The translations under genes and the position numbers were made by a program. The notes beneath the pieces were generated by a model that saw only the letters and a program-made list of their open reading frames with translations, made no database searches and was not told the DNA's origin. Below are positions 43,826 through 53,963 of a stretch of DNA of 64,000 nucleotides, one piece after another; the stretch's first letter is position 1; the number at the start of each line of letters is the position of its first letter. Origin of the DNA: Vibrio ponticus (lineage in GTDB: Bacteria; Pseudomonadota; Gammaproteobacteria; Enterobacterales; Vibrionaceae); contig NZ_AP019658.1 in the NCBI RefSeq assembly GCF_009938225.1, positions 1,116,001 to 1,180,000 of the forward strand, read 5' to 3'.

Positions 43826-45064
43826 ATGGCTGGTGACAACAACTATAGCCTAGGTCCTGTTCCTAATTCGGCACGTAAAGGAGTGGCTTCACTAACAATG
43901 GTGATGTTGGGATTGACCTTCTTTTCAGCCAGTATGTGGACCGGCGGTTCACTCGGCACTGGTCTTTCCTTTAATGATTTCTTCCTCGCTGTTCTCATTG
44001 GTAACCTAATTCTCGGTATTTACACTTCTTTCCTCGGTTACATCGGCGCCTCTACTGGTCTCTCTACTCACCTTCTTGCTCGTTTCTCTTTTGGTTCTAA
44101 AGGCTCTTGGCTTCCCTCTGCTCTTCTTGGTGGCACTCAAGTTGGTTGGTTTGGTGTTGGTGTTGCAATGTTTGCTATACCGGTGCATAAAGCCACAGGC
44201 ATTGACACCAACACGCTTATCCTTGTTTCAGGTCTACTGATGACCGCGACGGTCTATTTTGGTATTGCCGCACTCATGATTCTATCGGCTATCGCCGTGC
44301 CTGCCATTGCTCTACTTGGTGGTTACTCAGTCATCGAGGCAATCAACAGCATCGGTGGCGTAAGCGAACTACAAAAAGTAGAACCCGCTCAACCGATCGA
44401 TTTCTCAATCGCACTCGCGATGGTGGTTGGTTCATTTATTAGTGCTGGTACTTTAACCGCTGACTTTGTCCGCTTCGGCAAAAAACCAAAAGGTGCGGTG
44501 CTGGTTACCATGGTGGCGTTCTTTATCGGCAACTCTCTGATGTTCATCTTTGGTGCAGCGGGCGCGTCAGTGACCGGTCAATCGGATATCTCTGAAGTGA
44601 TGATTGCTCAGGGTCTGCTTATTCCTGCCATCATCGTACTCGGTTTAAATATTTGGACTACCAACGACAACGCGCTCTATGCTTCAGGTTTGGGATTCTC
44701 AAACATCACTGGATTACCAAGCAAATACATCTCAATGGTAAACGGCGTTATCGGCACACTTTGCGCGCTTTGGCTATACAATAACTTCGTTGGTTGGTTA
44801 ACGTTCCTGTCGCTGGCTATTCCACCAATTGGCGGCGTGATCATCGCAGATTTCTTGGCAAACCGTAAACGCTACGCTAACTTCGAAACAACCCAATTCC
44901 AAACTGTCAATTGGGCAGGCATTATTGCAGTCGCACTGGGTGTAGCAGCAGGTCACTTCCTCCCAGGCGTTGTTCCAGTGAATGCCGTATTGGGCGGAGC
45001 TCTAAGCTACCTTGTTTTAAACCCTATTATTAATAAAAGAACGTTAGCAGCTAAGCTGGCGTAA
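43826..45064 (+). CDS. codB: Cytosine permease
   Basis: A 412-residue, 12-helix NCS1 transporter importing cytosine. Characteristic segments are the N-terminal YSLGPVPNSARKGVAS, MMWTGGSLGTGL-like SMWTGGSLGTGLSFNDF, and TADFVRFGKKPKGAV. It is followed 9 bp later by codA, as in E. coli codBA. The segment 43995-44170 uses almost only T/C-ending codons (CTC, CTT, TCT, GGT), unlike the rest of the gene. Confidence 0.94.
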   Translation: MAGDNNYSLGPVPNSARKGVASLTMVMLGLTFFSASMWTGGSLGTGLSFNDFFLAVLIGNLILGIYTSFLGYIGASTGLSTHLLARFSFGSKGSWLPSALLGGTQVGWFGVGVAMFAIPVHKATGIDTNTLILVSGLLMTATVYFGIAALMILSAIAVPAIALLGGYSVIEAINSIGGVSELQKVEPAQPIDFSIALAMVVGSFISAGTLTADFVRFGKKPKGAVLVTMVAFFIGNSLMFIFGAAGASVTGQSDISEVMIAQGLLIPAIIVLGLNIWTTNDNALYASGLGFSNITGLPSKYISMVNGVIGTLCALWLYNNFVGWLTFLSLAIPPIGGVIIADFLANRKRYANFETTQFQTVNWAGIIAVALGVAAGHFLPGVVPVNAVLGGALSYLVLNPIINKRTLAAKLA

Positions 45065-45073
45065 GGAACCATC

Positions 45074-46351
45074 ATGACAACTATGTTGATCAAGAACGTA
45101 ACACTGCAAGGACAGGAAGGTCTGAAGCAAATTTTGATTGAGGATGGTCAATTCAAGCGTATCGAAGACAATCAGCTAGAACTTAGCTTCCAAGGTGATG
45201 TATTAGATGCTGAAGGTGGCATGGCGGTAGCACCGTTTTGTGAACCACACATTCACCTAGACACGACACAAACCGCAGGTGAGCCAAGCTGGAATATCTC
45301 TGGTACTTTGTTTGAGGGCATCGAACGATGGGCAGAACGTAAAGAGCTACTATCAATCGAAGATGTAAAATCACGCGCCAAACAAACCCTAAAGTGGCAA
45401 ATTGCTAACGGTGTGCAACACGTACGTACCCACGTTGATGTCTCTGACCCAACACTTATCGCACTCAAAGCAATGGTTGAAGTGCGTGAAGAGATGAAAG
45501 AATGGGTAGACATTCAAATCGTGGCATTTCCGCAAGAAGGCATTCTGTCTTACCCAAATGGTAAAGAGTTGCTTGAAGAAGCTGTACAACTCGGCGCAGA
45601 TGTCATTGGTGCTATCCCTCATTTCGAGTTCACCCGAGAGTATGGCATTGAGTCACTGCACTACGTTTTCGAACTTGCGCAAAAATACGACCGCCTAATC
45701 GACGTTCATTGTGACGAAATCGATGATGAACAATCACGCTTTGTCGAGACGTTGGCTGCATTAGCACACAAATACAACATGGGTCATAAGGTAACCGCAA
45801 GCCACACCACGGCAATGGGCTCATACAACGGTGCGTATGCTTCTCGACTATTCCGTCTATTGAAGATGTCTGGCATCAACTTTGTTGCGAACCCACTAGT
45901 TAACATTCACCTACAAGGTCGTTTTGATGACTACCCGAAACGTCGTGGTGTAACACGCGTGAAAGAAATGCTTAACGCAAATATTAATGTATGCTTCGGT
46001 CACGATGATGTTTTTGACCCTTGGTACCCATTAGGCACAGCCAATATGCTACAAGTGCTGCATATGGGTCTGCATGTGTGTCAAGTAATGGGCTATGACC
46101 AAATCAACAACTCACTGGATTTAATTAGCCGCAACTCTGCTCGCACACTCAACATTCAAGACAAGCACGGTATTGAAACGGGTAAACCAGGTAGCCTACT
46201 GATCCTTCCTGCAGAAAATGGCTTTGATGCGGTACGTCGTCAAGTGCCTGTTCGTTACTCAGTACGTCACGGCAAAGTGATTGCTGAAACTCAACCAGCA
46301 AGCACAAAAATTCACTTAGCTGAGAGCGAAGCGGTAAGCTTCAAACGCTAA
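45074..46351 (+). CDS. codA: Cytosine deaminase
   Basis: A 425-residue amidohydrolase converting cytosine to uracil and ammonia for pyrimidine salvage. Metal ligands and catalytic residues are visible in [25 protein letters not shown] and [10 protein letters not shown]. It forms an operon with codB. Its terminator hairpin (46415-46442) is shared in reverse by the convergent csrB RNA. Confidence 0.96.
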   Translation: MTTMLIKNVTLQGQEGLKQILIEDGQFKRIEDNQLELSFQGDVLDAEGGMAVAPFCEPHIHLDTTQTAGEPSWNISGTLFEGIERWAERKELLSIEDVKSRAKQTLKWQIANGVQHVRTHVDVSDPTLIALKAMVEVREEMKEWVDIQIVAFPQEGILSYPNGKELLEEAVQLGADVIGAIPHFEFTREYGIESLHYVFELAQKYDRLIDVHCDEIDDEQSRFVETLAALAHKYNMGHKVTASHTTAMGSYNGAYASRLFRLLKMSGINFVANPLVNIHLQGRFDDYPKRRGVTRVKEMLNANINVCFGHDDVFDPWYPLGTANMLQVLHMGLHVCQVMGYDQINNSLDLISRNSARTLNIQDKHGIETGKPGSLLILPAENGFDAVRRQVPVRYSVRHGKVIAETQPASTKIHLAESEAVSFKR

Positions 46352-46405
46352 TAAAAAAATAGACAAAGCGTTACATAAAAATATTGGCAACGTCAGCCAA
46401 GCTAG

Positions 46406-46697
46406 AAAAAGAAAACCCCGCTAGGCTCTCGCCTAGCGGGGTCTATTCTTACTCGCAGCATCCGGCTACTTATAAGTGCTCCCTGCATCTATTCCTTGAT
46501 AGTACGCTGTATCCCTCAGCACTTCCTTAACATCGCTGTCCTAGCGGTGTCCTTTGCAATCCTTGCTAGCTATCAATCCGCGATAACTATATCTTCTTCC
46601 TGAAGATGACCAATCCTTGGGTCTTTCCTGTTCCGTGTCTGCATCCTGCCGACACCTATAAGTTACGTTATCCTCAGCTCAGGAACAATTACTCAGA
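46406..46697 (-). ncRNA. csrB: CsrB-family regulatory RNA
   Basis: An RNA of about 290 nt read on the minus strand. I count 15 GGA motifs, many in hairpin loops: GTGTC-loop AGGAT-GACAC, CTTC-AGGA-AGAAG, CGCT-AGGA-CAGCG, GCTG-AGGGA-CAGC. The 3' end is the hairpin GCCTAGCGGGGT followed by TTTTC. A -10 (TATAAA, 46704-46709 reversed) fits a start near 46697. Such RNAs sequester CsrA (RsmA) dimers. A GacA/VarA box lies 116 bp upstream. Vibrio carry several (CsrB, C, D); which one this is cannot be told. Confidence 0.88.
46415..46442. terminator. Shared terminator of codA (+) and csrB (-)
   Basis: ACCCCGCTAGGC pairs perfectly with GCCTAGCGGGGT around TCTC. The T tract is on the minus-strand side (A run 46406-46415), so it is best for csrB. 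Confidence 0.88.
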
Positions 46698-46812
46698 GAA
46701 AAATTTATACAATCAATTCTAAATCAACAAACATATATACATTAATAAACAACAGCTTAGAATTAACCCATGTATTTATCTGCTTATATTTGTCTTTTGT
46801 TTCGCACACGCC

Positions 46813-46830
46813 TGTGAGAGATCTCTTACA
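46813..46830 (-). promoter_or_regulatory. GacA/VarA upstream activating sequence of csrB
   Basis: On the minus strand TGTAAGAGATCTCTCACA, against the consensus TGTAAG-N6-CTTACA: one half perfect, the other with one change. It lies about 116 bp before the csrB start, the usual distance. The BarA/VarS-VarA system would thus drive this RNA. Confidence 0.82.
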
Positions 46831-47013
46831 AGCCTGAAAGCCAATTATCCGTATTCGGTAAGGTATGCTATTACTACCAAACATTGATTAAATGTCTCTA
46901 ACGCACTAAACACAGTACTAAGTCTATAAAAAGTGGCATAATATAGTTTAGCTAACAGAGATTGAGGCTAGTCAGTCTCATCATCACAGTATATTTCTAG
47001 CTGAGGAAAAAAA

Positions 47014-47469
47014 ATGATCTCAAAATGGGCACAACGTTTTTACCAAATGGCAGAACTTGTTGGCTCTTGGAGTAAAGATCCATCAACGCAAGTTGGCGCT
47101 GTTATCACTAAGCAAAATCGAATCGTCTCGGTTGGCTTTAACGGCTACCCACATGGTATTTCGGACAGCGCAACGACAGATGAACGCGAAATGAAATACC
47201 TTAAGACGCTACATGCGGAAGAGAATGCGATTCTATTCGCGAAACGTGATTTAGATGGCTGTGAAATTTGGGTAACACATTTCCCTTGCCCAAACTGCGC
47301 GGCAAAGATCATTCAAACCGGTATTTCAGCCGTTCATTGCCCGGAACAAACGGATGACTTTCTTTCTCGCTGGGGCGACAAAATTAAAGTCAGTCAAGAA
47401 ATGTTCTTGCAAGCGGGTGTAAAAGTTAACTGGCTGCCTCTTGATGAGCTTGGTCAATCTGCCCGATAG
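47014..47469 (+). CDS. dCMP deaminase-like cytidine/deoxycytidylate deaminase
   Basis: A 151-residue zinc enzyme. Zinc and catalytic residues are in LHAEENAILFA and the PCPNCAAKI motif. The N-terminal SWSKDPSTQVGAVI and GFNGYPHG are typical of the dCMP deaminase/ComEB family. It would convert dCMP to dUMP. It has its own ribosome site (GAGGAAAA), so it is separate from codBA though related in theme. A GC hairpin follows at 47478. Confidence 0.9.
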   Translation: MISKWAQRFYQMAELVGSWSKDPSTQVGAVITKQNRIVSVGFNGYPHGISDSATTDEREMKYLKTLHAEENAILFAKRDLDGCEIWVTHFPCPNCAAKIIQTGISAVHCPEQTDDFLSRWGDKIKVSQEMFLQAGVKVNWLPLDELGQSAR

Positions 47470-47477
47470 TTGTTCAC

Positions 47478-47498
47478 GCGCTGTGGAAAACGCAGCGC
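47478..47498 (+). terminator. Hairpin after the deaminase gene
   Basis: GCGCTG pairs with CAGCGC around TGGAAAACG, followed by TGTCTCCTTTGC. Moderate terminator. Confidence 0.5.
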
Positions 47499-48020
47499 TG
47501 TCTCCTTTGCTCCTGCGCCAAAGCAACTACTCGTCAGTTTCTGAGTTAAAGAAGTACTATACTTTCAGCCTTCCCCTTTACAAAAATTGCGTGATATAGC
47601 TCGCAGATATAAGCTAGCAAACTACAGCCTCTCTAGCACTTCCTCTGAGTTTTTAGCCTCAAAACAATCCATCCCTCTTTCCCATCACTTAGCTATTACT
47701 ATAACTGTTGATTAGTTAACCAACCTCACATAAAGAACTGCAATACAGAACCATGTTACACAACAAAGATCGAGTCAGTATTTTTATCAAAAAATTAAGA
47801 TTGGCTTATTTTGAAAGTCAATTGTCTTTTTAGAGCACAAATTCATCAAAAAACCACGCAACTAAATAAAAAAACCGCCAAAAAACCGAGATTTAATTTT
47901 CCTAGCAGAATAAGCATTCGCCCTTTACACTTCCGCCACATAAAAATTACAACGAATTCACTACTCCTTTAACCCTTGGAGTGGAAGCTCAACCCAAAAC
48001 GTGAAAAGGTCCTAAGTTCA
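47499..48020. other. Intergenic region upstream of the long GAPDH gene
   Basis: AT-rich with no supported gene. A-rich tracts near 47845-47885 (AAAAAACC repeats) are notable. A TTG at 47976 opens the GAPDH frame early, but the likely start is 48021. Confidence 0.4.
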
Positions 48021-49451
48021 ATGAGTCCTGAAAAACATCTTCTTGACTGGCAAACGAACCAAACAATTGCTGAAACGATTTCTCCCCTTCTCGGTCAACT
48101 TTACCGTCAGAAAGGCGTAGAAGTACTGCTCTTTGGCAAGACGCTCGTTAACGCTGCCACAATCGACATCATCAAAACTCACAGATTGTCTCGCCACTAT
48201 AGTGGTACCGCACTCACCCCAACTCAGACCTTACCTCTTATTCAAGCACTGGCAGATATGCCTTTATCGCCTTGTAAGATCGATATTGGTCAGCTGGCTG
48301 ACAAATACTGGCAAACCCATGACGATACACACTCTCTAAAAGACTTTCTTCATTCGGCATTAGTTTCTGCAATGAATGGTGAGGGTGTCGGCACGCCTAA
48401 AGACGTTGTGCTTTATGGTTTTGGTCGTATCGGTCGTTTGTTGACTCGCTTATTGGTGGAAAAAAGCGGTCCGGGTTATCCGTTACGCCTGCGTGCTATC
48501 GTGGTTCGTGGTGGTAAAAATGGTGACCTGCAAAAGCGCGCGAGCTTACTTCGCCGCGACTCAGTCCACGGACAATTCAATGGTAGCATTGTTATTGATG
48601 AGGAGCGCAAAGCTATCATTGCTAACGGCAACTACATTCAAGTCATCTACGCAAATCAGCCAGAAGACGTGGATTACACTCAGTACGGTATTAACGATGC
48701 ATTAATCGTGGATAACACTGGCGTATGGCGTGATACAGAAGGACTGAGCAAGCACTTAAGCTCTAAAGGTTCACAAAAGGTACTGCTTACAGCGCCAGGC
48801 AAAGGTGACATCAAAAACGTTGTGTTTGGTGTAAACGATCAAGTGATTCAGCCAGAAGACAAGATTATCTCTGCTGCCAGCTGCACAACCAATGCCATTA
48901 CCCCTGTGCTCAAAGCCCTTAATGATCGCTACGGTATCGACTCTGGTCATATTGAAACCGTTCACTCATTCACTAACGATCAAAATCTCATCGATAACTT
49001 CCACAGCGGTGAACGCCGTGGTCGTAGTGCATCATTGAACATGGTACTAACATCAACGGGCGCCGCCAAAGCGGTCTCTAAAGCGCTACCGGAACTTGCA
49101 GGTAAGCTAACTGGTAATGCGATCCGCGTACCGACACCTAACGTCTCAATGGCGGTAGCAAATCTTAACCTAAACAATACCGTTGAGCGTGATGAGCTAA
49201 ACACTTACCTACGTGAAATGGCGCTAAATTCAGAGCTTGCAGGTCAAATCGATTACACCGACTCGACTGAAGTCGTCTCAACAGACCTCGTAGGTTCTCG
49301 CTTTGCAGGTGTGGTTGATGGTGCGGCAACCATCGCACAAGACAAACGCTGTGTACTATACATCTGGTATGACAATGAGTTCGGCTACAGCTGCCAGGTT
49401 GTTCACTGTATGGAACAAATGATGGGAGTGCGTTACAAAACGCTTCCTTAA
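48021..49451 (+). CDS. Long-form glyceraldehyde-3-phosphate dehydrogenase
   Basis: A 476-residue GAPDH, about 140 residues longer than the classical enzyme because of an N-terminal helical extension (1-125). The NAD Rossmann motif is GFGRIGRLLTRLL, the catalytic Cys is in SAASCTTNAITPVL, and WYDNEFGYS is present near the end. Long forms like this occur in Vibrio, Shewanella and Pseudomonas beside the normal GapA; a gluconeogenic or alternative role is suggested in the literature. The start is taken at ATG 48021 (MSPEKHLLDW) rather than TTG 47976. Confidence 0.92.
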   Translation: MSPEKHLLDWQTNQTIAETISPLLGQLYRQKGVEVLLFGKTLVNAATIDIIKTHRLSRHYSGTALTPTQTLPLIQALADMPLSPCKIDIGQLADKYWQTHDDTHSLKDFLHSALVSAMNGEGVGTPKDVVLYGFGRIGRLLTRLLVEKSGPGYPLRLRAIVVRGGKNGDLQKRASLLRRDSVHGQFNGSIVIDEERKAIIANGNYIQVIYANQPEDVDYTQYGINDALIVDNTGVWRDTEGLSKHLSSKGSQKVLLTAPGKGDIKNVVFGVNDQVIQPEDKIISAASCTTNAITPVLKALNDRYGIDSGHIETVHSFTNDQNLIDNFHSGERRGRSASLNMVLTSTGAAKAVSKALPELAGKLTGNAIRVPTPNVSMAVANLNLNNTVERDELNTYLREMALNSELAGQIDYTDSTEVVSTDLVGSRFAGVVDGAATIAQDKRCVLYIWYDNEFGYSCQVVHCMEQMMGVRYKTLP

Positions 49452-49528
49452 GAATTATGACTCCACAACATAACGATTATAAATTGCTCTAACCAACTTA
49501 TGTTGGCAGGGCAATAAGTTCTGACTTT

Positions 49529-49554
49529 GCCGCCTCGATTGAGGCGGCTTTTTT
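49529..49554 (+). terminator. Terminator of the GAPDH gene
   Basis: GCCGCCTC pairs with GAGGCGGC around GATT, followed by TTTTTT. Confidence 0.92.
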
Positions 49555-49688
49555 ACACAAACTTACTCTTGCTGAACTTCACATTCATCTTCGATTCATC
49601 TACTCTGGCTTATTCTAGTTGCACTCATTCGTCGTCAATTCTTTTTTAAGCACTTTACAACGACTGAACAATCAATGAGGAAACAAGT

Positions 49689-49901
49689 ATGACTCGTGTA
49701 TTAACAACATTTATCGCTCTGATCACTGGCTTCTTCGTTTTAATCGGCAGCCTTTTAATTGCCATACCATTGACTATCCTCGGCGCTATCACGGGTAGAA
49801 GATTGGTAAAAGCAGCAGAAAAAGCGCAGTTTACGCAAGCTCATCAAGCAACTAACCACGCTCACGTTATTGAGGGTGAATTTGAAGAAGTACGAAAGTA
49901 A
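49689..49901 (+). CDS. Small single-pass membrane protein
   Basis: A 70-residue protein with a hydrophobic segment at about 7-38 (one long or two short helices) and a polar tail with HAHVIEGEFEEVRK. GAGGAAAC precedes the ATG. The tail VIEGEFEEV recurs, from memory, in small uncharacterised proteobacterial membrane proteins. Function unknown. Confidence 0.65.
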   Translation: MTRVLTTFIALITGFFVLIGSLLIAIPLTILGAITGRRLVKAAEKAQFTQAHQATNHAHVIEGEFEEVRK

Positions 49902-50049
49902 AAACAAACCAACAAGTTTGCGACAATAGCAATAGATCCTTTAGCTAAAGTATTGTTATATTTATGTAAACCCAAACAATATTCCAGACTCTGTTCTAGA
50001 TGTGATGCTGTATGGGGGATAACAATATGAAGAATCAAAGGAGTGAGCG

Positions 50050-50535
50050 ATGAGCAAACAGCAGCGAGAAGTAACGTTACGCTTCTTAGCCGAACCCAGT
50101 GATGTCAATTTTGGCGGTAAAGTCCATGGTGGTGCTGCCATGAAATGGATTGACCTTGCAGCTTACGCTTGTGCTGCAGGTTGGAGTGGCAAGTACTGCA
50201 TAACGGCTTATGCGGGTGGTATTCGCTTTGTCTCACCCATCCACGTTGGCAACCTTGTTGAGGTTAGCGCTAAAGTTATTTATACCGGTAGCAGCTCTAT
50301 GCACATTGCGATTGATGTGCAAGCCAGCGATCCGAAAGAACTCACCAACCGTTTAACCACCCACTGCATCGTTATTATGGTGGCAGTTGACGAGCAAGGT
50401 AAACCGACTCAAGTGCCAGAATGGGTTCCGACCCAACCTGAAGACATTGAGCTACGCGAGTCCGCAATACGCCTTATGAATATGCGCAAGCAAATTGGCG
50501 AAGAGATGCAAGCACACGTCAAATATCTTAAATAG
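50050..50535 (+). CDS. Acyl-CoA thioesterase, hotdog fold (YciA-like)
   Basis: A 161-residue protein with the hotdog thioesterase pattern: N-terminal strand EVTLRFLAEPSDVNFGGKVHGG (catalytic Asp/Asn region followed by the long helix WIDLAAYACAAGW), then GGIRFVSPIHVGNLVEV. It hydrolyses acyl-CoA, probably as a hexamer. It differs from YciA in the first motif and may belong to the YkhA/BFIT group. AAAGGAGTGAG is the ribosome site. Confidence 0.9.
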   Translation: MSKQQREVTLRFLAEPSDVNFGGKVHGGAAMKWIDLAAYACAAGWSGKYCITAYAGGIRFVSPIHVGNLVEVSAKVIYTGSSSMHIAIDVQASDPKELTNRLTTHCIVIMVAVDEQGKPTQVPEWVPTQPEDIELRESAIRLMNMRKQIGEEMQAHVKYLK

Positions 50536-50670
50536 TTATTACGCGGCTAAATCGATGAACGCGAATCATGGCAGCCTGTTAAAACTTGGTCAAAGTTTTC
50601 ATGCTGTCATTTTTCTTTCATCTAGGTTTGATTAAATCCAAACTTCTATATGTTCTGAAAGGATCGAAGC

Positions 50671-50916
50671 TTGGCTGTCAAAGATACAACATTGGATGAA
50701 AATACCTTAACTAATACCAAGTCAGTTGAGTATCAATGGGTGAGAACCATGTATGTTGAAGGTTACAACGACCAGCAAATCAATCACTATATTCAGGCGT
50801 GTTTTGGTGGTGACGCCGTTTTCGCCGATCTATTTCGTCGTGTAGCACTTTCTCAAGAAAGCCTTTACGTGTTACTACAATACCTTGGTTGCGCCCCTTC
50901 TAGTCGAGAGTTGTAG
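50671..50916 (+). CDS. Small protein of unknown function with TTG start
   Basis: An 81-residue soluble protein, MAVKDTTLDENTLT..., helical in its second half (NDQQINHYIQACFG). The start is TTG 50671, seven bases after AAAGGA; the next in-frame ATG is 28 codons later, which would remove a third of the protein. No family recognised. Confidence 0.55.
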   Translation: MAVKDTTLDENTLTNTKSVEYQWVRTMYVEGYNDQQINHYIQACFGGDAVFADLFRRVALSQESLYVLLQYLGCAPSSREL

Positions 50917-51105
50917 CACTAAACAACTTCACTACAAAGCACAATATTTCTCTTCTCACTTTCCGGTAAATTCCCCTCCAATGACCGTTTATGCGTAGTT
51001 CATCGCATTACATGCGGTCAAATCTTTGGCTAACCGTACTGTGTCTTTATTATCCACATATACACATTAGTGCTTATCTAACTGTGTTGCTCCAAAAACA
51101 AAAAA

Positions 51106-51127
51106 GCCTGAGCGATTTCACTCAGGC
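51106..51127 (-). terminator. Orphan terminator in the 51-kb gap
   Basis: GCCTGAG pairs with CTCAGGC across eight bases; the A run at 51100-51105 gives a T tract on the minus strand. No protein gene precedes it on that strand for several hundred bases. Confidence 0.7.
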
Positions 51128-51887
51128 AGGTTACAAAAACTGTTAGAACTGAAGGTAAGGAATCTGAGCTAACAGCCAGCTATGCGTAACTTTAATTTTG
51201 TTAGCTGCTTAACTGATCGGCGGCCAAACCAAGACGTTAGGCAGGCTATACAGGTGGCGACCGTAGGGTCGCCTTATTATTGTTGTATGCCCCCTTGAAT
51301 CAAACTCAATCTCCTCCGACGGTCTGACTCGAAGGTGGCGTAAAACAACCTTTCATTCACAGGCTAAAGCTCTGCTAATTATCCAAGGCTTAGTGGAATA
51401 TGTTAGCTAAGAACTTCCTGTCAATATCAGCGATAGTGTGTCTCAATAACGCTTAGAAAGCAACCTCGTTGCGAAACATTATCTCTTAACATCAAGCAGT
51501 TAATCGCTACCCCACTCATTTTTCGCAAACTCAAGACTCTAGAAACAATCCACTGTTTTGTAATAAATACCCACACAGACAAATGTTTATTGTTTGTATC
51601 GCAAAAAAAATCCAATTCATTCACCTAAACAATCCCACAACTAAATATTTAGACTTTTTTTCGTAACCATCTAGCTAAATGATCTAACTAAAGTTGCAAA
51701 GTGTGATGCCAACTGTATTTATTCACTAAAATATATGGACGGCTTTCTCATTACACAAATCACTACTGAAAAGTGAGTTTGCAATTATGATTTAGCACAG
51801 AACCCCTCTGCCACCATTACATTCTAGCAGCAACTGAAAGCTTGTATTTGTGCTCTAAGGCACGAACTTCCAACAAACTAGTAATAA

Positions 51888-51923
51888 AAATCCCCTAAAC
51901 CGTATAAACGACTTAGGGGATTT
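51888..51923 (-). terminator. Terminator of rnb
   Basis: AAATCCCCTAA pairs with TTAGGGGATTT; on the minus strand TTTTTATT follows. Confidence 0.85.
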
Positions 51924-51947
51924 ATCTTGCTCAAGATTGAGAATGGA

Positions 51948-53963
51948 TTACTCAGCTGGCGCTTCAGTAACCTGCTCTGATTGTGCTTCGCTTTCTAACG
52001 GTGCAAACACTCGAGTAGGCTTCGCAACTAAACTGCGATTCTCTTGATTAACTTCTGCCAACGTTACTTGTAAAGTATCGCCTAAACGGAACTCGATTTG
52101 CTTGTCGATAGCAACCGTACCATTGTCAGCATTACATTCGATGCGCTCTTTATTATCCATAATCAGCGAGCTAGGAATAAACGCCGCAGCACCATTCTCT
52201 AACAGACGGACACGCATACCTGCGCGGTTAATGTCAAAAATTTCCGCATTAAACTGGGTTCCTTTTGCTGGTTCTTCCGCTAAGGTGCGTGCATACAACC
52301 AGTCAGAAACGCTGCGCTCAGCCATGTTGTGATGCTTACGGTGCAAAGCAAGTTCTTCACCAACTAGCTCATCCGCCAATTGTACAGGCTCTTTACCCAA
52401 GATGTGTGCTTTCAGCATACGGTGGTTAATCATGTCACCGTACTTACGAATTGGCGAAGTCCATGTTGCGTAGATAGCTAAACCCATCGCAAAATGCGGT
52501 AACGGTTGATTGCCGATTTCACTGTAAGTTTGCATCTTACGAATACGGTTATCAAAGTAACTGCTATCTTGAGCACCTAACCAACGACGTAGCGCAGCAA
52601 AACCTTCCAACGTCGCAATTGATTCAGCGGTAAATGGCAGCTCACCCTCAGGGTTCACCATTTCGATTACTTCAGCAATCTTCTCTGCTTTAATACCGGC
52701 ATGGTGGTTGAAGACACCAGAACCAAAACTTGCTTGCAATGTTTTACCCGCACAAATATTGGCAGTGATCATTGATTCTTCAACCAGTCGGTTTGCGCTA
52801 CGACGCATGTCGGCATGGATGGCAATTACGTCGTTGTCTTCGCTTAGTTCAAAGCGATAGTCTGGACGATCAGGGAAGACCACTGCGTTCTTTTCACGCC
52901 AGTCAGCGCGAGCCAATGAAAATTCGTAAAGATCGCGAACAATCTCTGCAATCTCGTCGCTCGGTTGCCACACTGGTGACTCACCATTTTCAAGCCAATC
53001 CGATACGTGATCGTAAGCCAAACGTGCGTGAGACTTAATGTTAGCCGCGAAGAACTTAATATCATCGCCAATCACGCCATCTTTACTTACCGTCACGGTA
53101 CAACATAAAGCAGGGCGTACTTCATCTTGCATTAATGAACAAAGTTCATCAGCAAGATCTCGCGGTAGCATTGGAATATTGCGCCCAGGTAAGTAGATAG
53201 TAAAGCCACGTTCACGCGCAACTTTGTCCATATCACTGTCTGGCGTGATGTAAGCGGTTGGATCAGCAATAGCAATTGTCAGCGCAAAATCACCATTGTC
53301 GAGCTTTTTCGCGAACAGAGCATCATCCATATCTTTGGTTGATTCACCATCGATAGTAACAAACGGTACGTGGGTCATATCGATACGCTCTAGATCTGCG
53401 TCATCTTTAATTTCCCAGTTATCAATACCTGCTGGTTCACTGTTAGGCAAATCGTTTTGCGCCAGCGTTACCCACCATGGTGCAATCTTGTCATTTTCGT
53501 CAGTGATTTTTTGTGAAATCTCAACAAAGAAACCATTATCACCTTTCAAAGGGTGCTGGATTAGGTGTGCAACGACCCAATCACCTTCGGCAAAGTCATT
53601 TGGGTTAAGACCTTTCTTCACTTTTGCTTTAAGTGATTGCTTTTTCAATTGCGGGTGATCAGGAACAACGTTAAGTTTGCCCTTAAACATTTTCACGCGA
53701 CCAATAAAGCGAGTTAAGTTTTGCTCAATTAGCTCTTCTGGCTCTGCAACTTCACGTTCATTTTCAGTACGAATGATCGCTTTAACTTTATCGCCATGAA
53801 GACACTTTTTCATGTACGGAGGCGGAATAAAGAAGCTGGTTTTGCTATCCACTTCTAAGAAGCCAAAGCCTTTTTCAGTGGCTTTGATTGTCCCTTCCTT
53901 TTTTGGTAGGTTTTCTTGGATTTGCTGCTTTAACTGAGCCAGTAGCGGGTTGTCTTGGAACAT
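51948..53963 (-). CDS. rnb: Exoribonuclease II (RNase II)
   Basis: A 671-residue 3'-to-5' exoribonuclease that degrades single-stranded RNA. The start is ATG 53963 ([13 protein letters not shown]); a longer frame to 54071 has no ribosome site. Cold-shock domains come first (about 15-150; [14 protein letters not shown]), then the RNB catalytic domain (about 190-520) with the aspartates in [11 protein letters not shown], then a C-terminal S1 domain (about 560-640). The acidic/Gln C-terminal tail is ordinary for Vibrio. It is divergent from a DEAD-box RNA helicase, a pairing that fits RNA decay. Confidence 0.93.
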   Translation of the reverse strand: MFQDNPLLAQLKQQIQENLPKKEGTIKATEKGFGFLEVDSKTSFFIPPPYMKKCLHGDKVKAIIRTENEREVAEPEELIEQNLTRFIGRVKMFKGKLNVVPDHPQLKKQSLKAKVKKGLNPNDFAEGDWVVAHLIQHPLKGDNGFFVEISQKITDENDKIAPWWVTLAQNDLPNSEPAGIDNWEIKDDADLERIDMTHVPFVTIDGESTKDMDDALFAKKLDNGDFALTIAIADPTAYITPDSDMDKVARERGFTIYLPGRNIPMLPRDLADELCSLMQDEVRPALCCTVTVSKDGVIGDDIKFFAANIKSHARLAYDHVSDWLENGESPVWQPSDEIAEIVRDLYEFSLARADWREKNAVVFPDRPDYRFELSEDNDVIAIHADMRRSANRLVEESMITANICAGKTLQASFGSGVFNHHAGIKAEKIAEVIEMVNPEGELPFTAESIATLEGFAALRRWLGAQDSSYFDNRIRKMQTYSEIGNQPLPHFAMGLAIYATWTSPIRKYGDMINHRMLKAHILGKEPVQLADELVGEELALHRKHHNMAERSVSDWLYARTLAEEPAKGTQFNAEIFDINRAGMRVRLLENGAAAFIPSSLIMDNKERIECNADNGTVAIDKQIEFRLGDTLQVTLAEVNQENRSLVAKPTRVFAPLESEAQSEQVTEAPAE

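Larger units (their letters stand above)
50917..51947. other. Kilobase gap; possible small RNA around 51.1-51.3 kb
   Basis: No convincing protein gene in 1031 bp. On the minus strand a GC hairpin with T run (51106-51127) could end a transcript coming from about 51.3-51.4 kb; on the plus strand GGCGACC-GTAG-GGTCGCC (51256-51273) is followed by TTATTATTGTTGT. Between them CAGCTA...TAGCTG and TGTTAG...CTAACA can pair. This suggests an unannotated structured RNA, strand uncertain. The remainder (51430-51880) is AT-rich without features. Confidence 0.4.
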
